Shown here piece by piece: positions 41,494-50,860 of a DNA stretch of 64,000 bases. The stretch is from Methanobacterium paludis. Its GTDB lineage: Archaea; Methanobacteriota; Methanobacteria; Methanobacteriales; Methanobacteriaceae. How positions within the stretch are numbered: the first letter of the stretch is position 1; the number at the start of each line of letters is the position of its first letter. A program made the position numbers and the translations under genes. The notes under the pieces were generated by a model, which did no database searches, was not told where the DNA came from, and saw only the letters and a list, made by a program, of their open reading frames with translations. The stretch is taken from positions 1,911,001 to 1,975,000 of the forward strand of contig NC_015574.1 in assembly GCF_000214725.1 (NCBI RefSeq). The letters are read 5' to 3'.

Positions 41494-41645
41494 AAATCTT
41501 TAAAATTGTTCAAATTAATAGTTAAGTTGAGAGTATCGTTTCAAATCAGTCATTTCGAATTAATCATCTCAAAAAAGTAACAGTTTATATCAAGCTTAAA
41601 ATATGATGATTTTATGTATCCAAATGATTAAAAGAAGGTGATTAT

Positions 41646-41864
41646 ATGGAAGAAAAGGTATATGAAATGAAAATTCCTGCGGGAATTACAGAAAGCCAAC
41701 TTGCAGAGGTTATAACCACATACGATCTTGAATTAATACAAACTGAATACGGACCCGTTCTCCAAGGGGAAATTGAAAAACTGGAAAATGCAAGGGACCA
41801 CATCGTAAAAGCCTTAAACGAGCGGATAAAAGAACTTGAAGGCAATTCTAGAGATGAGTCCTAA
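41646..41864 (+). CDS. Small conserved-looking protein, 72 residues
   Basis: A small acidic protein: MEEKVYEMKIPAGITESQLA, then a helix with LENARDHIVKALNERIKELEG at the end. AAGGTGATTAT immediately before the ATG supports translation. It is 152 bases after tyrS on the same strand. I recognise no family. The layout, a strand-rich N-half and one long amphipathic helix, suggests a small folded protein. Confidence 0.65.
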   Translation: MEEKVYEMKIPAGITESQLAEVITTYDLELIQTEYGPVLQGEIEKLENARDHIVKALNERIKELEGNSRDES

Positions 41865-42145
41865 GCAGGGTCATCGTTCTAATGAAAATATTTTAGCCAG
41901 GAAAGTTCTTAAAAAACTTTTTAATTAATTTAACTTAAATTTAACCATTATTTACCTTATTTAATTTAATTCCAATCTTTTTTTTAATGTAACAGTAATT
42001 TATGTAACATTTAATTTTATTTTTTTAAAAGGAATTTTAATAAACAAATTATTCAAGAAGTGTGGAAAATATTGAGAACCGAATAAATTAGAAACTAATA
42101 GTTATTTTCAATTAATTTAAGTTTGATAGTTAACGAATGGATCAT

Positions 42146-42517
42146 TCAAATTTCCTTATCATGTTTCAAATCCTGAAGCCATCTAAAGACTTCTTCTGCA
42201 ATTTCATCTGCTATATCATCAAGAAAGTCCTGATCACTCAATTTGCATTTCTCAAATTCTGTACAAAATGTGTAGTCACCTTCATGGTTCTCCTGCAGAA
42301 CCTCCCAACTGTCAGAGTCACGAAGCTCCCAGTACCATGAGTAATATCTCACACATTTTCCTTCCGGATGTCCGGCACAATAATCTTCATTTTCCTTATA
42401 ACCCACTATAAGAACCTTATCACTGAAATAAATGTGTTCTTCCCATACATCCTTATCCCCCTGCACTTTTTCAGGTTCTGTTTCTATTATTTTATCTGCA
42501 AGCTCCTCTCTATCCAT
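42146..42517 (-). CDS. Acidic hypothetical protein, 123 residues
   Basis: An acidic protein with a predicted strand-rich centre (DKVLIVGYKENEDYC, then SWYWELRDSDSWEV) and C-terminal helix LDDIADEIAEEVFRWLQ. Four cysteines in the middle (CAGH, GKC, FCTE, KCKL) could bind a metal but are not in a classic finger pattern. GGGGGATTATA lies before the ATG at 42517; an in-frame ATG at 42535 is possible. Family unknown. Confidence 0.65.
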   Translation of the reverse strand: MDREELADKIIETEPEKVQGDKDVWEEHIYFSDKVLIVGYKENEDYCAGHPEGKCVRYYSWYWELRDSDSWEVLQENHEGDYTFCTEFEKCKLSDQDFLDDIADEIAEEVFRWLQDLKHDKEI

Positions 42518-42632
42518 TATAATCCCCCTGGACATTTGAATATCATATTGAATAATATTTGGTTAAAAATAAAGGTTTAAATTGTTTAGTGCCGTTTAGT
42601 GTTAACTAATGCTTGAATTGCGGATTAACAAC

Positions 42633-43208
42633 TTAAACACACATGCCCAATCTGCGGGCCACAATTCTTTTTATATCTTCATGTACCTTGTTTATACCAT
42701 TATTAGCATTTACAACAAAAAATTCTTCTTCTTTTGCAAGTTTAAGATATTTTTTCCTTATTTTTTCAAGGAAACTCCTATCTTCAAAGCTGTCTTTACC
42801 TTCACAGCGCATCAAAGCAGTTTCAGGTTCCAGATCCAGAAGCAAGACTAGATCTGGTTTTCTTGCGAACTTGTTTATCTGGGATAACCATTCGGCACCG
42901 TTTTGATAAGCAATACTTGAATAGAAGCACCTGTCACTTATAACTACTTTACCTTCGACTTCTGCATCGATGATTTTATCCATAAGAATGGTTCTATCCG
43001 CTGCAAAAAGTAATCCAAGTGTTCTTTGAAAGTTTTCATCGGTAGCGTGTGGATTACGGAGCATTTCACGTATCAAACGTCCGACTTTTGAGTCAGTTGG
43101 CTCAAAAACCCTTAAAACTTCGTGTCCACAGTTATAAAGCCATTGTTCAAGGAGTTTTATCTGGGTTGATTTTCCTGATCCATCGATTCCTTCCAAACAT
43201 ATGTACAT
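42633..43208 (-). CDS. tmk: Thymidylate kinase
   Basis: A 191-residue dTMP kinase. P-loop LEGIDGSGKST at residues 5-15, the DR motif SDRCFYSSIAYQ near 91, and a lid region RSFLEKIRKKYLKLA follow. It makes dTDP for DNA synthesis. AGGAGAAAAGAT precedes the ATG. It lies upstream of no related gene, and the UbiA gene is next on the same strand. Confidence 0.94.
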   Translation of the reverse strand: MYICLEGIDGSGKSTQIKLLEQWLYNCGHEVLRVFEPTDSKVGRLIREMLRNPHATDENFQRTLGLLFAADRTILMDKIIDAEVEGKVVISDRCFYSSIAYQNGAEWLSQINKFARKPDLVLLLDLEPETALMRCEGKDSFEDRSFLEKIRKKYLKLAKEEEFFVVNANNGINKVHEDIKRIVARRLGMCV

Positions 43209-43242
43209 ATCTTTTCTCCTGAAGTTTTAAATTGAAATTATA

Positions 43243-44094
43243 TTAAATGACCTGTACGATGATCCATGATGTTAAAAACGGAGATCCAAGTGTAAAAGCT
43301 AGGAAAGTGACCGCCATACCAATTTTAAGTTTTTTTGAAATCATTTTTGTGTTTTCAAGTGACTGATCCTTTAATATGGAATATGCGGAGTTCAAGAATA
43401 TGATGATTGCAATTAAAAGCACAGGAATATACAATACAGTTAAAAAACCCATAAAATATAATATGGGGCTTGTTAAACTTGCAAATATCATTATATATGC
43501 TGCAACATGTCCTGCTAACTTTTTGCCGTGAACTATTGGAAACGTGGTGGCTCCTTCCATTTTATCACCTTCAACATCTTCTATATCCTTTACCATCTCA
43601 CGTGCCAGGGTCATAAGAAACGCGTAGAAAGCCATAGCAACTGAAACATTGATGTTACCAACAACAACGCCTGCAAAGATAAAGCAGAGACCTGTAAGGA
43701 GCGCTATACTTGCATTTCCAACTAAAGACATTTTTTTAAGTTTATACGCGTACAATATGAGTAAAATTGAGCTCGATGCAGCTATAATTCCAGCAAGTGG
43801 GCCCATGTAATCTGCCAACACTACACCAACCACAAAGAGTACTGCTGAATATATTGCTGCCGTGTTCTTTGACATTCTCCCTGATGGGATTGGACGTTCG
43901 GGCTTGTTTACAGCATCTATTTTACAGTCAAAGTAATCGTTCAGTGCGTTTCCAGCACCCATAATAAGGAATACAACTAAAGCTGCTATAAATATCTGGT
44001 AAGTGAAAACTGCAACAACTATTTGTACTATAAAAACTGCTATAACTCCCATTACTGCGTTTTTTGGTCTGATTATCTCTAAAAATGCGTTCAT
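43243..44094 (-). CDS. UbiA-family prenyltransferase (likely DGGGP synthase)
   Basis: A 283-residue membrane prenyltransferase with about 8-9 helices. The two Asp-rich motifs are NDYFDCKID near residue 52 and DIEDVEGD near 172. In archaea this subgroup includes digeranylgeranylglyceryl-phosphate synthase, which adds the second C20 chain in archaeol lipids; another aromatic prenyl acceptor remains possible. GGTGTTTTCT lies before the ATG at 44094; a TTG at 44121 is less likely. Confidence 0.87.
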   Translation of the reverse strand: MNAFLEIIRPKNAVMGVIAVFIVQIVVAVFTYQIFIAALVVFLIMGAGNALNDYFDCKIDAVNKPERPIPSGRMSKNTAAIYSAVLFVVGVVLADYMGPLAGIIAASSSILLILYAYKLKKMSLVGNASIALLTGLCFIFAGVVVGNINVSVAMAFYAFLMTLAREMVKDIEDVEGDKMEGATTFPIVHGKKLAGHVAAYIMIFASLTSPILYFMGFLTVLYIPVLLIAIIIFLNSAYSILKDQSLENTKMISKKLKIGMAVTFLAFTLGSPFLTSWIIVQVI

Positions 44095-44365
44095 AGAAAA
44101 CACCGCTAAATTATTGTTCAATAAATATCTTTAATTAATATAATAAACTCTTAAAAAGATTTACACTTTATACAAACTGTTCTACAAATATAATATCACT
44201 TAATTGAATAAAAAGATTTTTGGAAGTCCTTCTTAAACAAATTCTATTTCGAATTGATTCCCATCCGAACTATCCACAGATAACAAAATAAGGCAGCTAA
44301 AATCTATTTAATTAACCAAAGGTTAAATCCAAATGCTCTTATACTAAAAAAAACTAGAAAAACTC

Positions 44366-44560
44366 ATGATACATAATGAGCTGATCTGTACTATATTTGT
44401 ATATGGATACGTAGCTTTGCTACTTGTTATACTTGGAAGAGTACTTAAAGAATATCCTAAATTCAACAAAAAGATTTCCAATATCCTTACCAAAAACATT
44501 TTATCCATTTCATCGCTATTTCCAGCCGTGGACGCAATAAATTTCTTTAAGGTGACATAA
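44366..44560 (+). CDS. Small membrane protein coupled to a kinase-like gene
   Basis: A 64-residue protein with one hydrophobic segment, LICTIFVYGYVALLLVILG, at about residues 6-24, and a basic tail (KKISNILTKN). Its TAA stop shares one base with the ATG of the next gene (TAATG). This coupling is the best evidence that it is real, because the upstream ribosome site is weak. Family unknown. Confidence 0.55.
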   Translation: MIHNELICTIFVYGYVALLLVILGRVLKEYPKFNKKISNILTKNILSISSLFPAVDAINFFKVT

Positions 44561-45135
44561 TGCGTTTTATAGTTCTTGATGGGCCCTTGGGATCTGGGAA
44601 GGCCACTCACTCCAAGTTAATCCGTGACAAATACCTTGCAAAAGGTGAAAAGGTCATCTTACGGAGCCATCCGTCGCAAGATGGTAAGTACGGCATAAAG
44701 GCAAAGAATGCGCTCATTAAAACAGGGCCACTGAACAAAATTAAAGCACCAATTTATTACACCCTTGATTTTATTCAATCGGCCCAAACTTACTATGGTG
44801 GTGTTGACACCGTTATTTTTGTCCGGTATCTCATGAATCTGGCTTATCTACCAATGCCCCTTGCTAAAATCATGTACTGGATATTTACAGCTTTTTTACC
44901 TGTTTCAGAGTACATGTTTTTTTTGGATCTGACACCTGAAGAATCCATGAAGCGGATGTCCGGGCAAGAAGACCAGGAAGAGATGTTTAAAATGCTTGAG
45001 GATCTGATAAAGGTTCGCGGGAAGGCTTTGGAGCTTGCTAATGAGTGGCATGTGATCAATACGAGCGGGACGATAGAAGAAGTTCAAAATGAGATTGATG
45101 AGATTATAGAAAGGTTAGATAGTCGTGTCAGGTAA
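44560..45135 (+). CDS. Thymidylate kinase-like P-loop protein
   Basis: A 191-residue protein with the kinase pattern: P-loop GPLGSGKATH at residues 9-18, DGKYGIKAKNAL near 42, and a hydrophobic VDTVIFVRYLM near 90 where tmk has its DR motif. The P-loop residue after Lys is Ala, not the usual Ser/Thr, so Mg2+ coordination may differ. It is coupled to a small membrane protein. Its function (dTMP kinase, another nucleotide kinase, or a non-catalytic relative) is open. Confidence 0.72.
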   Translation: MRFIVLDGPLGSGKATHSKLIRDKYLAKGEKVILRSHPSQDGKYGIKAKNALIKTGPLNKIKAPIYYTLDFIQSAQTYYGGVDTVIFVRYLMNLAYLPMPLAKIMYWIFTAFLPVSEYMFFLDLTPEESMKRMSGQEDQEEMFKMLEDLIKVRGKALELANEWHVINTSGTIEEVQNEIDEIIERLDSRVR

Positions 45136-45184
45136 CTTGTACAGTTTAGGTGGTTAAATGTAGATTTAAATGGTTAGATGTGGT

Positions 45185-45345
45185 TTATTCCAGGAATTTA
45201 GATACAAATGGAGATGTGTCGCCTTTACGAAGGAAATGTCCTGATGGACTTTCGCCCAGAAACTCGGAAAACCATGATTCATGCTGGATCTCTTCATGAA
45301 GTATTGAAAGAGCCAGATCATAGGTCCTATCATAAAATACAATTG
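45185..45345 (-). pseudogene. Ferritin-like (Dps-type) gene remnant, 3' end
   Basis: Reading the minus strand in the frame that ends at TAA 45185-45187 gives the end of an archaeal Dps/ferritin-like protein: RTYDLALSILHEEIQHESWF, then SEFLGESPSGHF and a terminal SKFLE. The EEIQHE metal-binding helix is intact, but everything upstream, including the start and the first ferroxidase helices, is missing. At about 45325-45345 the frame runs straight into cadD-like sequence. This is a clear gene fragment. Confidence 0.72.
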
Positions 45346-45766
45346 ATAGAGGTTTAAAGTAGCAAAAATAGGAGCATAAACCCCTATATTGTCTCCACCA
45401 TTAATAAAAGACACAATTGCAACTGAAAAATATGGATGAATTTATAAATCTTGAGATAAAACTTTTATTTTTGCTTTTAAAGGTGGGATCATCGTTTTCG
45501 TTATTTTTTCTTAATTCTAGCAGGTTTTTAAGACCTACAATTATGGGAAAAATACCCAATAACCCTATCCAAGCTGTAGGTATAATAAATTTAAAGAAAT
45601 AAGCCAATGTACTTATTAAAATTAAAGATAAAATTCCAATATATGACCTACGATGATCTGAGTATTTTTATAATCCTGATGTGCGAAAAATATCATTAAA
45701 AAAAAGATCATCTAAATTAGTGGCCACAAACCCCACAATTGCTATAAAAATTAGTGTGAATTCCAT
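45325..45766 (-). pseudogene. CadD-type cadmium-resistance transporter remnant, frameshifted
   Basis: On the minus strand the ATG at 45766 starts MEFTLIFIAIVGFVATNLDD, a CadD-family opening. After about 22 codons the frame must shift in a T-run (about 45695) to continue MIFFAHQDYKNTQIIVG, shift again near 45640 to give YIGILSLILISTLAYFF, and once more near 45425 to give VSFINGGDNIGVYAPIFA. The C-terminal helix pair is absent and the ferritin remnant follows. Three frameshifts and a truncation make the gene non-functional. Confidence 0.75.
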
Positions 45767-45808
45767 AATTCAACCTTCTTTTAAATCATTATTCAAAAGC
45801 CCATATAT

Positions 45809-46204
45809 TCACAAACAGTCTATATCGGCCCAAAATGGTTTAATATCCAGAAGTGGAGATCCATCCAGGGCATCAAGCCACCTCACAGTTAATGTTCTTC
45901 CATCAACTCCAACCAGTTCAACCAGACACAGAGCTATGGGATTAGGCCGTACAGGAGCTCTTGTGGCAAAAACACCTTTCTTTTTTGTTTTACCACGAGG
46001 TACAATCTGCAACTTATCCCGTTCTGCTTTGTCCTGCCAGTAAAATATTAAAAGATATTTTTTATCCCCAATACCCAATAAACCATCTGCGTACCCTTCA
46101 AAAATAGTTATTTTACTAAGTTCTTCACTGTAACGACCCTGATGTGGGGATTCAGCCCTTGTTTTGTAAGGGGAATTTATTATGCCTATAGGTTTGAGTT
46201 TCAT
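45809..46204 (-). CDS. trmO: tRNA m6t6A37 methyltransferase TrmO
   Basis: A 131-residue TrmO (YaeB/TsaA) protein that adds a methyl group to t6A37 in certain tRNAs, using SAM. It has the typical start KLKPIGIINSPYKTRAESPHQG, then RGKTKKKGVFATRAPVRPNP near residue 70, the family core. The bacterial C-terminal extension is absent, as is normal in archaea. No ribosome site is seen. Confidence 0.87.
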   Translation of the reverse strand: MKLKPIGIINSPYKTRAESPHQGRYSEELSKITIFEGYADGLLGIGDKKYLLIFYWQDKAERDKLQIVPRGKTKKKGVFATRAPVRPNPIALCLVELVGVDGRTLTVRWLDALDGSPLLDIKPFWADIDCL

Positions 46205-46296
46205 GAAATTCTTTCGATCGATATAATATTTTAAATTTTAGATAGTCCTAAAAAAGTTTTTTAGAATTTAAGGTTGCAACAGTAGTACCAGTAGAT

Positions 46297-46535
46297 TTAA
46301 TCCCTCAAACCCCTTAAAATATTCAGCATAAATGAATGCAAAACCAGCAGGATTAGGAAAAAGGAAAAATAAAAGTATGTACCTTAAATGCAAGAGTTTT
46401 ATCTAATCCCAATGTCAAGAAAGTTACAGTTTGGTAGTAAGCAATTCCCAACCCTGAGATTATAACAAGGATGCTCAAGACCCCAAGGGAGATATGAACA
46501 ATTCTTTTTAGGGACCTCTCGCCAACCATAAACAT
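46297..46535 (-). pseudogene. Two-helix membrane protein broken by one frameshift
   Basis: From ATG 46535 (AAGGAGTTA ahead) the protein begins with MFMVGERSLKRIVHISLGVL and one helix, LSILVIISGLGIAYY. It stops early at 46353. Adding one T at about 46371-46376 restores a frame ending at 46297 with HTFYFSFFLILLVLHSFML, a second helix. The whole would be about 79 residues with three His facing helix ends, a pattern seen in small membrane cytochrome-like subunits. It lies directly downstream of the molybdopterin protein. It could be a real pseudogene or a base-calling error in a T-run. Confidence 0.55.
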
Positions 46536-46595
46536 TAACTCCTTCTTAAATCCTCAAACACAATATTAACCTTCTATTAACCTTAAAACTTAATA

Positions 46596-47258
46596 TTAAC
46601 CTAAAAAAGATTTATTTAAATCCCCACTCGCTGAATATCCACGGCTTTCCCAGTATCCTTTGTAACTGGAATCATTGGATATTTCAATTTTTGTAACCCA
46701 TTTTATCCATTTATAACCCCATTTGTCTTGGGCCACAAGCTGAAATGGAAAGCCACGTTCTGGTGGGATGGTTGCGTTGTTCATTTTGTAGGCCAAGAGT
46801 ATCTTGTTACTTTGGAAGTAATCCAATGGGAATGATGTGGAATAATTGTCGTAGGCATAGAATATTACCATATTTCCATTTGGCAGGGGTTTTGCCTCAT
46901 CTATAAGGTCAGATACAAGGATTCCCTTCCAGAGGATGTTAACATCCCAACCTTCAACACAGTTTAATTTAACAACTTTTTCATAGTTCTGGTGGTTTAT
47001 AACATCACTGTAGGTGTAGTTTTTGGGGTTTTGAACCAGACCTGTTACTTCCAGACGGTAGTTTGTTATGTTAATGTACTGGGGGCCTTTTATGGAGTTT
47101 TCACGAAAATCATTGACTGATGAAAGATCTTCACCCTGATAATTCCTAACCTCTACTGCATCAAGTTTCACAGCCTTATCTTTCTGGTACTCTTCTGCAA
47201 CAAAATAAATAGATATTCCAAGGAGTATTACAATCATGATTACGACTTTCTTGTTCAT
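46596..47258 (-). CDS. Sulfite-oxidase-fold molybdopterin protein, membrane-anchored
   Basis: A 220-residue protein of the SUOX/MsrP molybdopterin-binding family. A hydrophobic anchor or uncleaved signal covers residues 4-20. The Mo-ligating Cys100 is in KLNCVEGWDV, and further fold residues are in PPERGFPFQLVAQDKWGYKW near 165. Homologues reduce oxidised methionine or oxidise sulfite; the substrate here is unknown. It faces outside. GAGGGAATTTAA precedes the ATG. The downstream neighbour is the frameshifted two-helix protein at 46297, which could be its electron partner, as MsrQ is for MsrP. Confidence 0.82.
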   Translation of the reverse strand: MNKKVVIMIVILLGISIYFVAEEYQKDKAVKLDAVEVRNYQGEDLSSVNDFRENSIKGPQYINITNYRLEVTGLVQNPKNYTYSDVINHQNYEKVVKLNCVEGWDVNILWKGILVSDLIDEAKPLPNGNMVIFYAYDNYSTSFPLDYFQSNKILLAYKMNNATIPPERGFPFQLVAQDKWGYKWIKWVTKIEISNDSSYKGYWESRGYSASGDLNKSFLG

Positions 47259-47647
47259 TTAAATTCCCTCAAGAAGATTTATCTTTAAAGCAGCTGTTGG
47301 AACAAGAATATTTCCCAATTATTAAATCAACTAACTAATATTAAGATATATAGCACTAAGCTAATATTTGTTCAATCTTTAGATTTATTATTTGTTATTA
47401 AAATAAGAAATGAATATTTTATTATTCGTTTGTTCAGAAACTTGTTTTAAAACCAGAGACATTAATCTTTAAAAATGAATTTTTAAATAAATATTTTTAA
47501 ATAAATTTAATTTTATTATTTAAAAAAAGAAAATAACTATTGAACTATTTTTGCCTTGAATAAATAAAAAATTAAATAAAAAATAATTCAAGCGCCTAGA
47601 AATTACTTATTTCAACGTATGATCCATTTTGTTTCCATTTCAATGTA
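47259..47647. other. 389-base intergenic region
   Basis: Very AT-rich; no gene, repeat or hairpin was recognised. It separates two minus-strand genes and should hold the promoter of the molybdopterin protein gene at its left end. Confidence 0.5.
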
Positions 47648-48550
47648 TTAATGCTGAAAAATTTCCTTAACCTTTGCATCCATGTCGTCTGCATAGTGTA
47701 ATGCAACAGCCTCAGGGGTTTTTGGGTCTACAGTTGAACCCCATCCATTACTCACAACACCATGGTGGCTGAGTATCATGTGCAGAACCTGAGTTGAAAG
47801 TTCTTCTGGAACATGTAGCTCATTTACCTTTTCTTTTACCATTTCAGATGACATATAAAGATGATCCAACAATCTTCCTTCTTCTGAGAATCTTATGCTC
47901 AATAAGTCATAGTCATAGGTCCTTATTTTACCTATATCATGGAGCAGCACTCCAGTGTAAAGAATATCTTCGTCCATTTCTGGAAATATCTCGCAAACAG
48001 TTTTAGATATCTTTAAAACCTCAATAGTATGGTCTAACAATCCCCCAATGTAGTTGTGGTGATGTGTTTTCGCTGCAGGTGCGTTGTAAAATTTTTCTGC
48101 AAAGCTGTTATCACAGAAGAATGATTTTAAGAGATTTTTCAGGTGAGGGTTCTTAATACTTTCTATGGTGGCCTCGACCTCTTTGATCAATTCCCTTTTG
48201 TTCTTTTCAGATGTTCTTATAAACTCGTCCAGGTCATATTCCCCTTCTGAAAGTTCTTTTACCTCTTTTACAATTATGTTAAATCTTCCTGAACCTATTG
48301 GATATTCATTCACCTTTCCATCTATCTCACAAACACTTCCCGCGCGGATAGAACCGTAAATCTCTTCAATATTTTCTTCTGAAAAGATTAAACCCTTTAT
48401 TTGACCTGTTTTATCTGTGAGAGTTAAATATATGTAGTTACGTCCGCTTGAAGCTTTTTTAAAAATTTTATTTGAAACTACAAACTGGGATTGGATTTCC
48501 CTTCGTGAATTTATATTTTCTATAAAGTCTTCCTCTGCTTTTTTAGACAT
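47648..48550 (-). CDS. OB-fold + HD-domain nuclease, YhaM-like
   Basis: A 300-residue protein with an OB-fold nucleic-acid-binding part (residues about 20-95, KASSGRNYIYLTLTDKTGQI) and an HD domain: HHHNYIGGLLDHTIEVL near 154 and LLHDIGK near 190, then HHGV near 260. Bacillus YhaM, a 3'-5' exoribonuclease, has the same order. An archaeal role in RNA or DNA trimming is inferred. The ATG at 48550 follows AAGGAAGTTTATC. The frame is open for 63 codons upstream, but that stretch is unlike the family. Confidence 0.82.
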   Translation of the reverse strand: MSKKAEEDFIENINSRREIQSQFVVSNKIFKKASSGRNYIYLTLTDKTGQIKGLIFSEENIEEIYGSIRAGSVCEIDGKVNEYPIGSGRFNIIVKEVKELSEGEYDLDEFIRTSEKNKRELIKEVEATIESIKNPHLKNLLKSFFCDNSFAEKFYNAPAAKTHHHNYIGGLLDHTIEVLKISKTVCEIFPEMDEDILYTGVLLHDIGKIRTYDYDLLSIRFSEEGRLLDHLYMSSEMVKEKVNELHVPEELSTQVLHMILSHHGVVSNGWGSTVDPKTPEAVALHYADDMDAKVKEIFQH

Positions 48551-48887
48551 GATAAACTTCCTTTTAGTTGGATACACTGAAATAATGTGAAATAATGTTA
48601 TAAACTGAGAATAATATTGTATTTTTTTGTTATATCTTTTTAGCTTAAATCCACTTTCACTTATAAAATGGATGTACAGATACCTATTTAGTTTATTTGT
48701 AGCCTGTAAATAATTAATTTTTAGGTATTGGCAATTCAATCATAATATATTACAAATTTTCTATCTTTTTCTTATTTCAACAATCACTACAAATTTAATT
48801 TAAAAGAGTTTAATAAATAATGTTTGATAGATAATTAATAATTTTTAAATATTTTCATCTCACTGGACCTGTCTTTGGTGTGTGCAA
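48551..48887. other. 337-base divergent intergenic region
   Basis: No gene is seen; it is AT-rich. It should hold promoters of both the YhaM-like gene and the MFS exporter. TTTTTAAATATTTTC at about 48843-48857 is a TATA candidate for the MFS gene. Confidence 0.5.
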
Positions 48888-50436
48888 ATGGACGGAAAAT
48901 CAGAAACTGGTTGGCTGACCCTTATAATTGTCACATTATCCATATTTACCATAGTCATTGACAAAACCTTTATGAACGTGGCAATATCTACCTTGATAAG
49001 AGACTTGAACACCAATATCGCAACAATTCAAGCCATAATAGCAATTTACTCCCTTACAATGGCCAGTCTAATGTTAATTGGGGGAAGACTCCAAAACGTT
49101 CTTGGTAGAAGAAGAACATTCCTCATGGGAGCCATCATATACGGTGTTGGGACAATCATAGCTGCCCTAAGTATTAACAGCACCATGTTACTCATGGGCT
49201 GGTCCATACTGGAGGGTGTGGGAGCTGCACTGATGATGCCTGCCACCACATCCATAGTATCAGGAACTTACTTCGGAGAAAGAAGAGCCTTCGCACTGGG
49301 AATAACCAGTTCCATGGCATCAGGTGCTGGAACTGTAGGCCCAATCATCGGCGGTTTTTTAACAACCTACTACAGCTGGCGCTACGCATTCGGACTGGAA
49401 CTTCTTATTATCATAATCATACTCCTTTTTTCCAGAACAATATCAGTATTCCCTCCAACCATGAAATGGTCAAATATAAGTGTTTTAGGGGCTGTAAATT
49501 CCGCACTTGGAATATTTCTTCTGGTAACAGGTATAATCTTACTTAGCAACCCAAAAAACTGGAATATATCACATTATTTAATCATCATAGGAATAATTCT
49601 TCTTATCATATTCTACTTCGATCAAAAAAGGAGGATACAGCAAGATAAAACACCTTTAGTTGATATCAGCCTTTTTAGAGACCGGGGATTTACAATGGGA
49701 AACATTGCCCGGCTGATAATGAATTTCACGATTGGAGGCGTACTATTCATTATCCCAGTGTTCGTACAGGGCGTACTAGGCGCGGATCCATTGACCACAG
49801 GTTTAACATTGATACCAATGAGTATCGCAATATTTGTAATGTCTTTTGCAGCAGGTAAACTCTCAACACGGATACAGCCACGTTACCTTTTATCTCTGGG
49901 TTTTTTATCTGCCATAGCAGGGAGTGCGTACCTTAGCATTACCTTCAATCCATACGTTACCATAATAAATATGGTGCCTGGTATTAGCTCTATTGGGGAT
50001 TGGAATGGGGATAGTCTTCCCACATTCAGCTAACGAGATCTTCTCTGTTGCAAGACGTGACCAGCAGCCTGATGCCTCAGGAATTATGAACACTGGAATC
50101 AATCTGGGCTCATCACTTGGAACTGCTGTTCTCGGAGTCATATTGATCCTGGGCAGTTTCAGCGGGCTTGGTCTTGCATTGAACAATACAAACGTACCAT
50201 ACCAGCAGGAGCAAATTATAGGTATCCATAGCTGGTTTGAAAGTATTGGAATAGGAAAATCAGGGAATATTGATGAAAAGCAAGTTTTAGTATCTTCTAA
50301 AAAAATAGATACCATGAAAAGCGCATTTGATATTATAATAATTGTGCTTCTGATTGGATTGGTGAGTTCTCTTTTAATACCGCCCCACAAGAAGAAACTT
50401 AAACATGTTGATGGGTGCGTTACATCCCAGATATAA
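48888..50436 (+). pseudogene. MFS drug exporter (DHA2 type) with a frameshift
   Basis: About 515 residues of a 14-helix EmrB/QacA-type MFS exporter. The N-part runs from MDGKSETGWLTLIIVTLSIF through motif A (GGRLQNVLGRRRTF) and motif C (GAGTVGPIIGGF) to NMVPG at about 49980. There the frame is lost. With one base removed at about 49979-49983 it continues as LALLGIGMGIVFPHSANEIF and ends with a last helix and basic tail at 50436. So one gene is split into two frames. It is either a pseudogene or a sequencing slip. Confidence 0.82.
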
Positions 50437-50860
50437 CCATATTAACCAATAATACCAAACGTGCAATCCAATACGTACCACCATTTTTAAACGTATCATT
50501 CTTTAATTAATCTTATAACTTTTAATTAAATTTTAAATCCTTTAATAAATTTACAATTTTAATTTTTTTAAAATCAAGAGGCTATTAATAAATTTCAAAA
50601 TCTGTAAAAAAAATAAATAAAGCTTTAAACTCAAAAAATAAGCAAAATTACGGGTATCAAAAAATAATTAATGGACAATCTCTCAAATCATTTTAAATGA
50701 ATTAAGGTTCACTTTTAAAAATTAAGACAAATAAAAGAAATAAAGATAAATTAAGGATAAGGAAATGAAAAAGATAAAAAAAGGATGAAATTTACTCATC
50801 CATTCTATTTCTATTTTAAGTAAGTTATTCCATCCATTGTATCCTTTAATACCACTTAAT
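50437..50860. other. Intergenic region between convergent MFS genes
   Basis: About 424 bases, AT-rich, with no gene recognised. The right part carries the hairpin terminator at 50766-50801. Confidence 0.5.
50766..50801 (-). terminator. Hairpin plus T-run terminator of the MFS gene
   Basis: GGATGA (50783-50788) pairs with TCATCC (50796-50801) across 7 bases. On the minus strand the hairpin is followed by TTTTTTTATCTTTTTC. This looks like a factor-independent terminator for the MFS gene ending at 50861. Confidence 0.65.

Noticed and set aside
48551..48739. 63-codon extension of the YhaM-like protein
   Set aside because: No ribosome site and unlike the family; ATG at 48550 has AAGGA.
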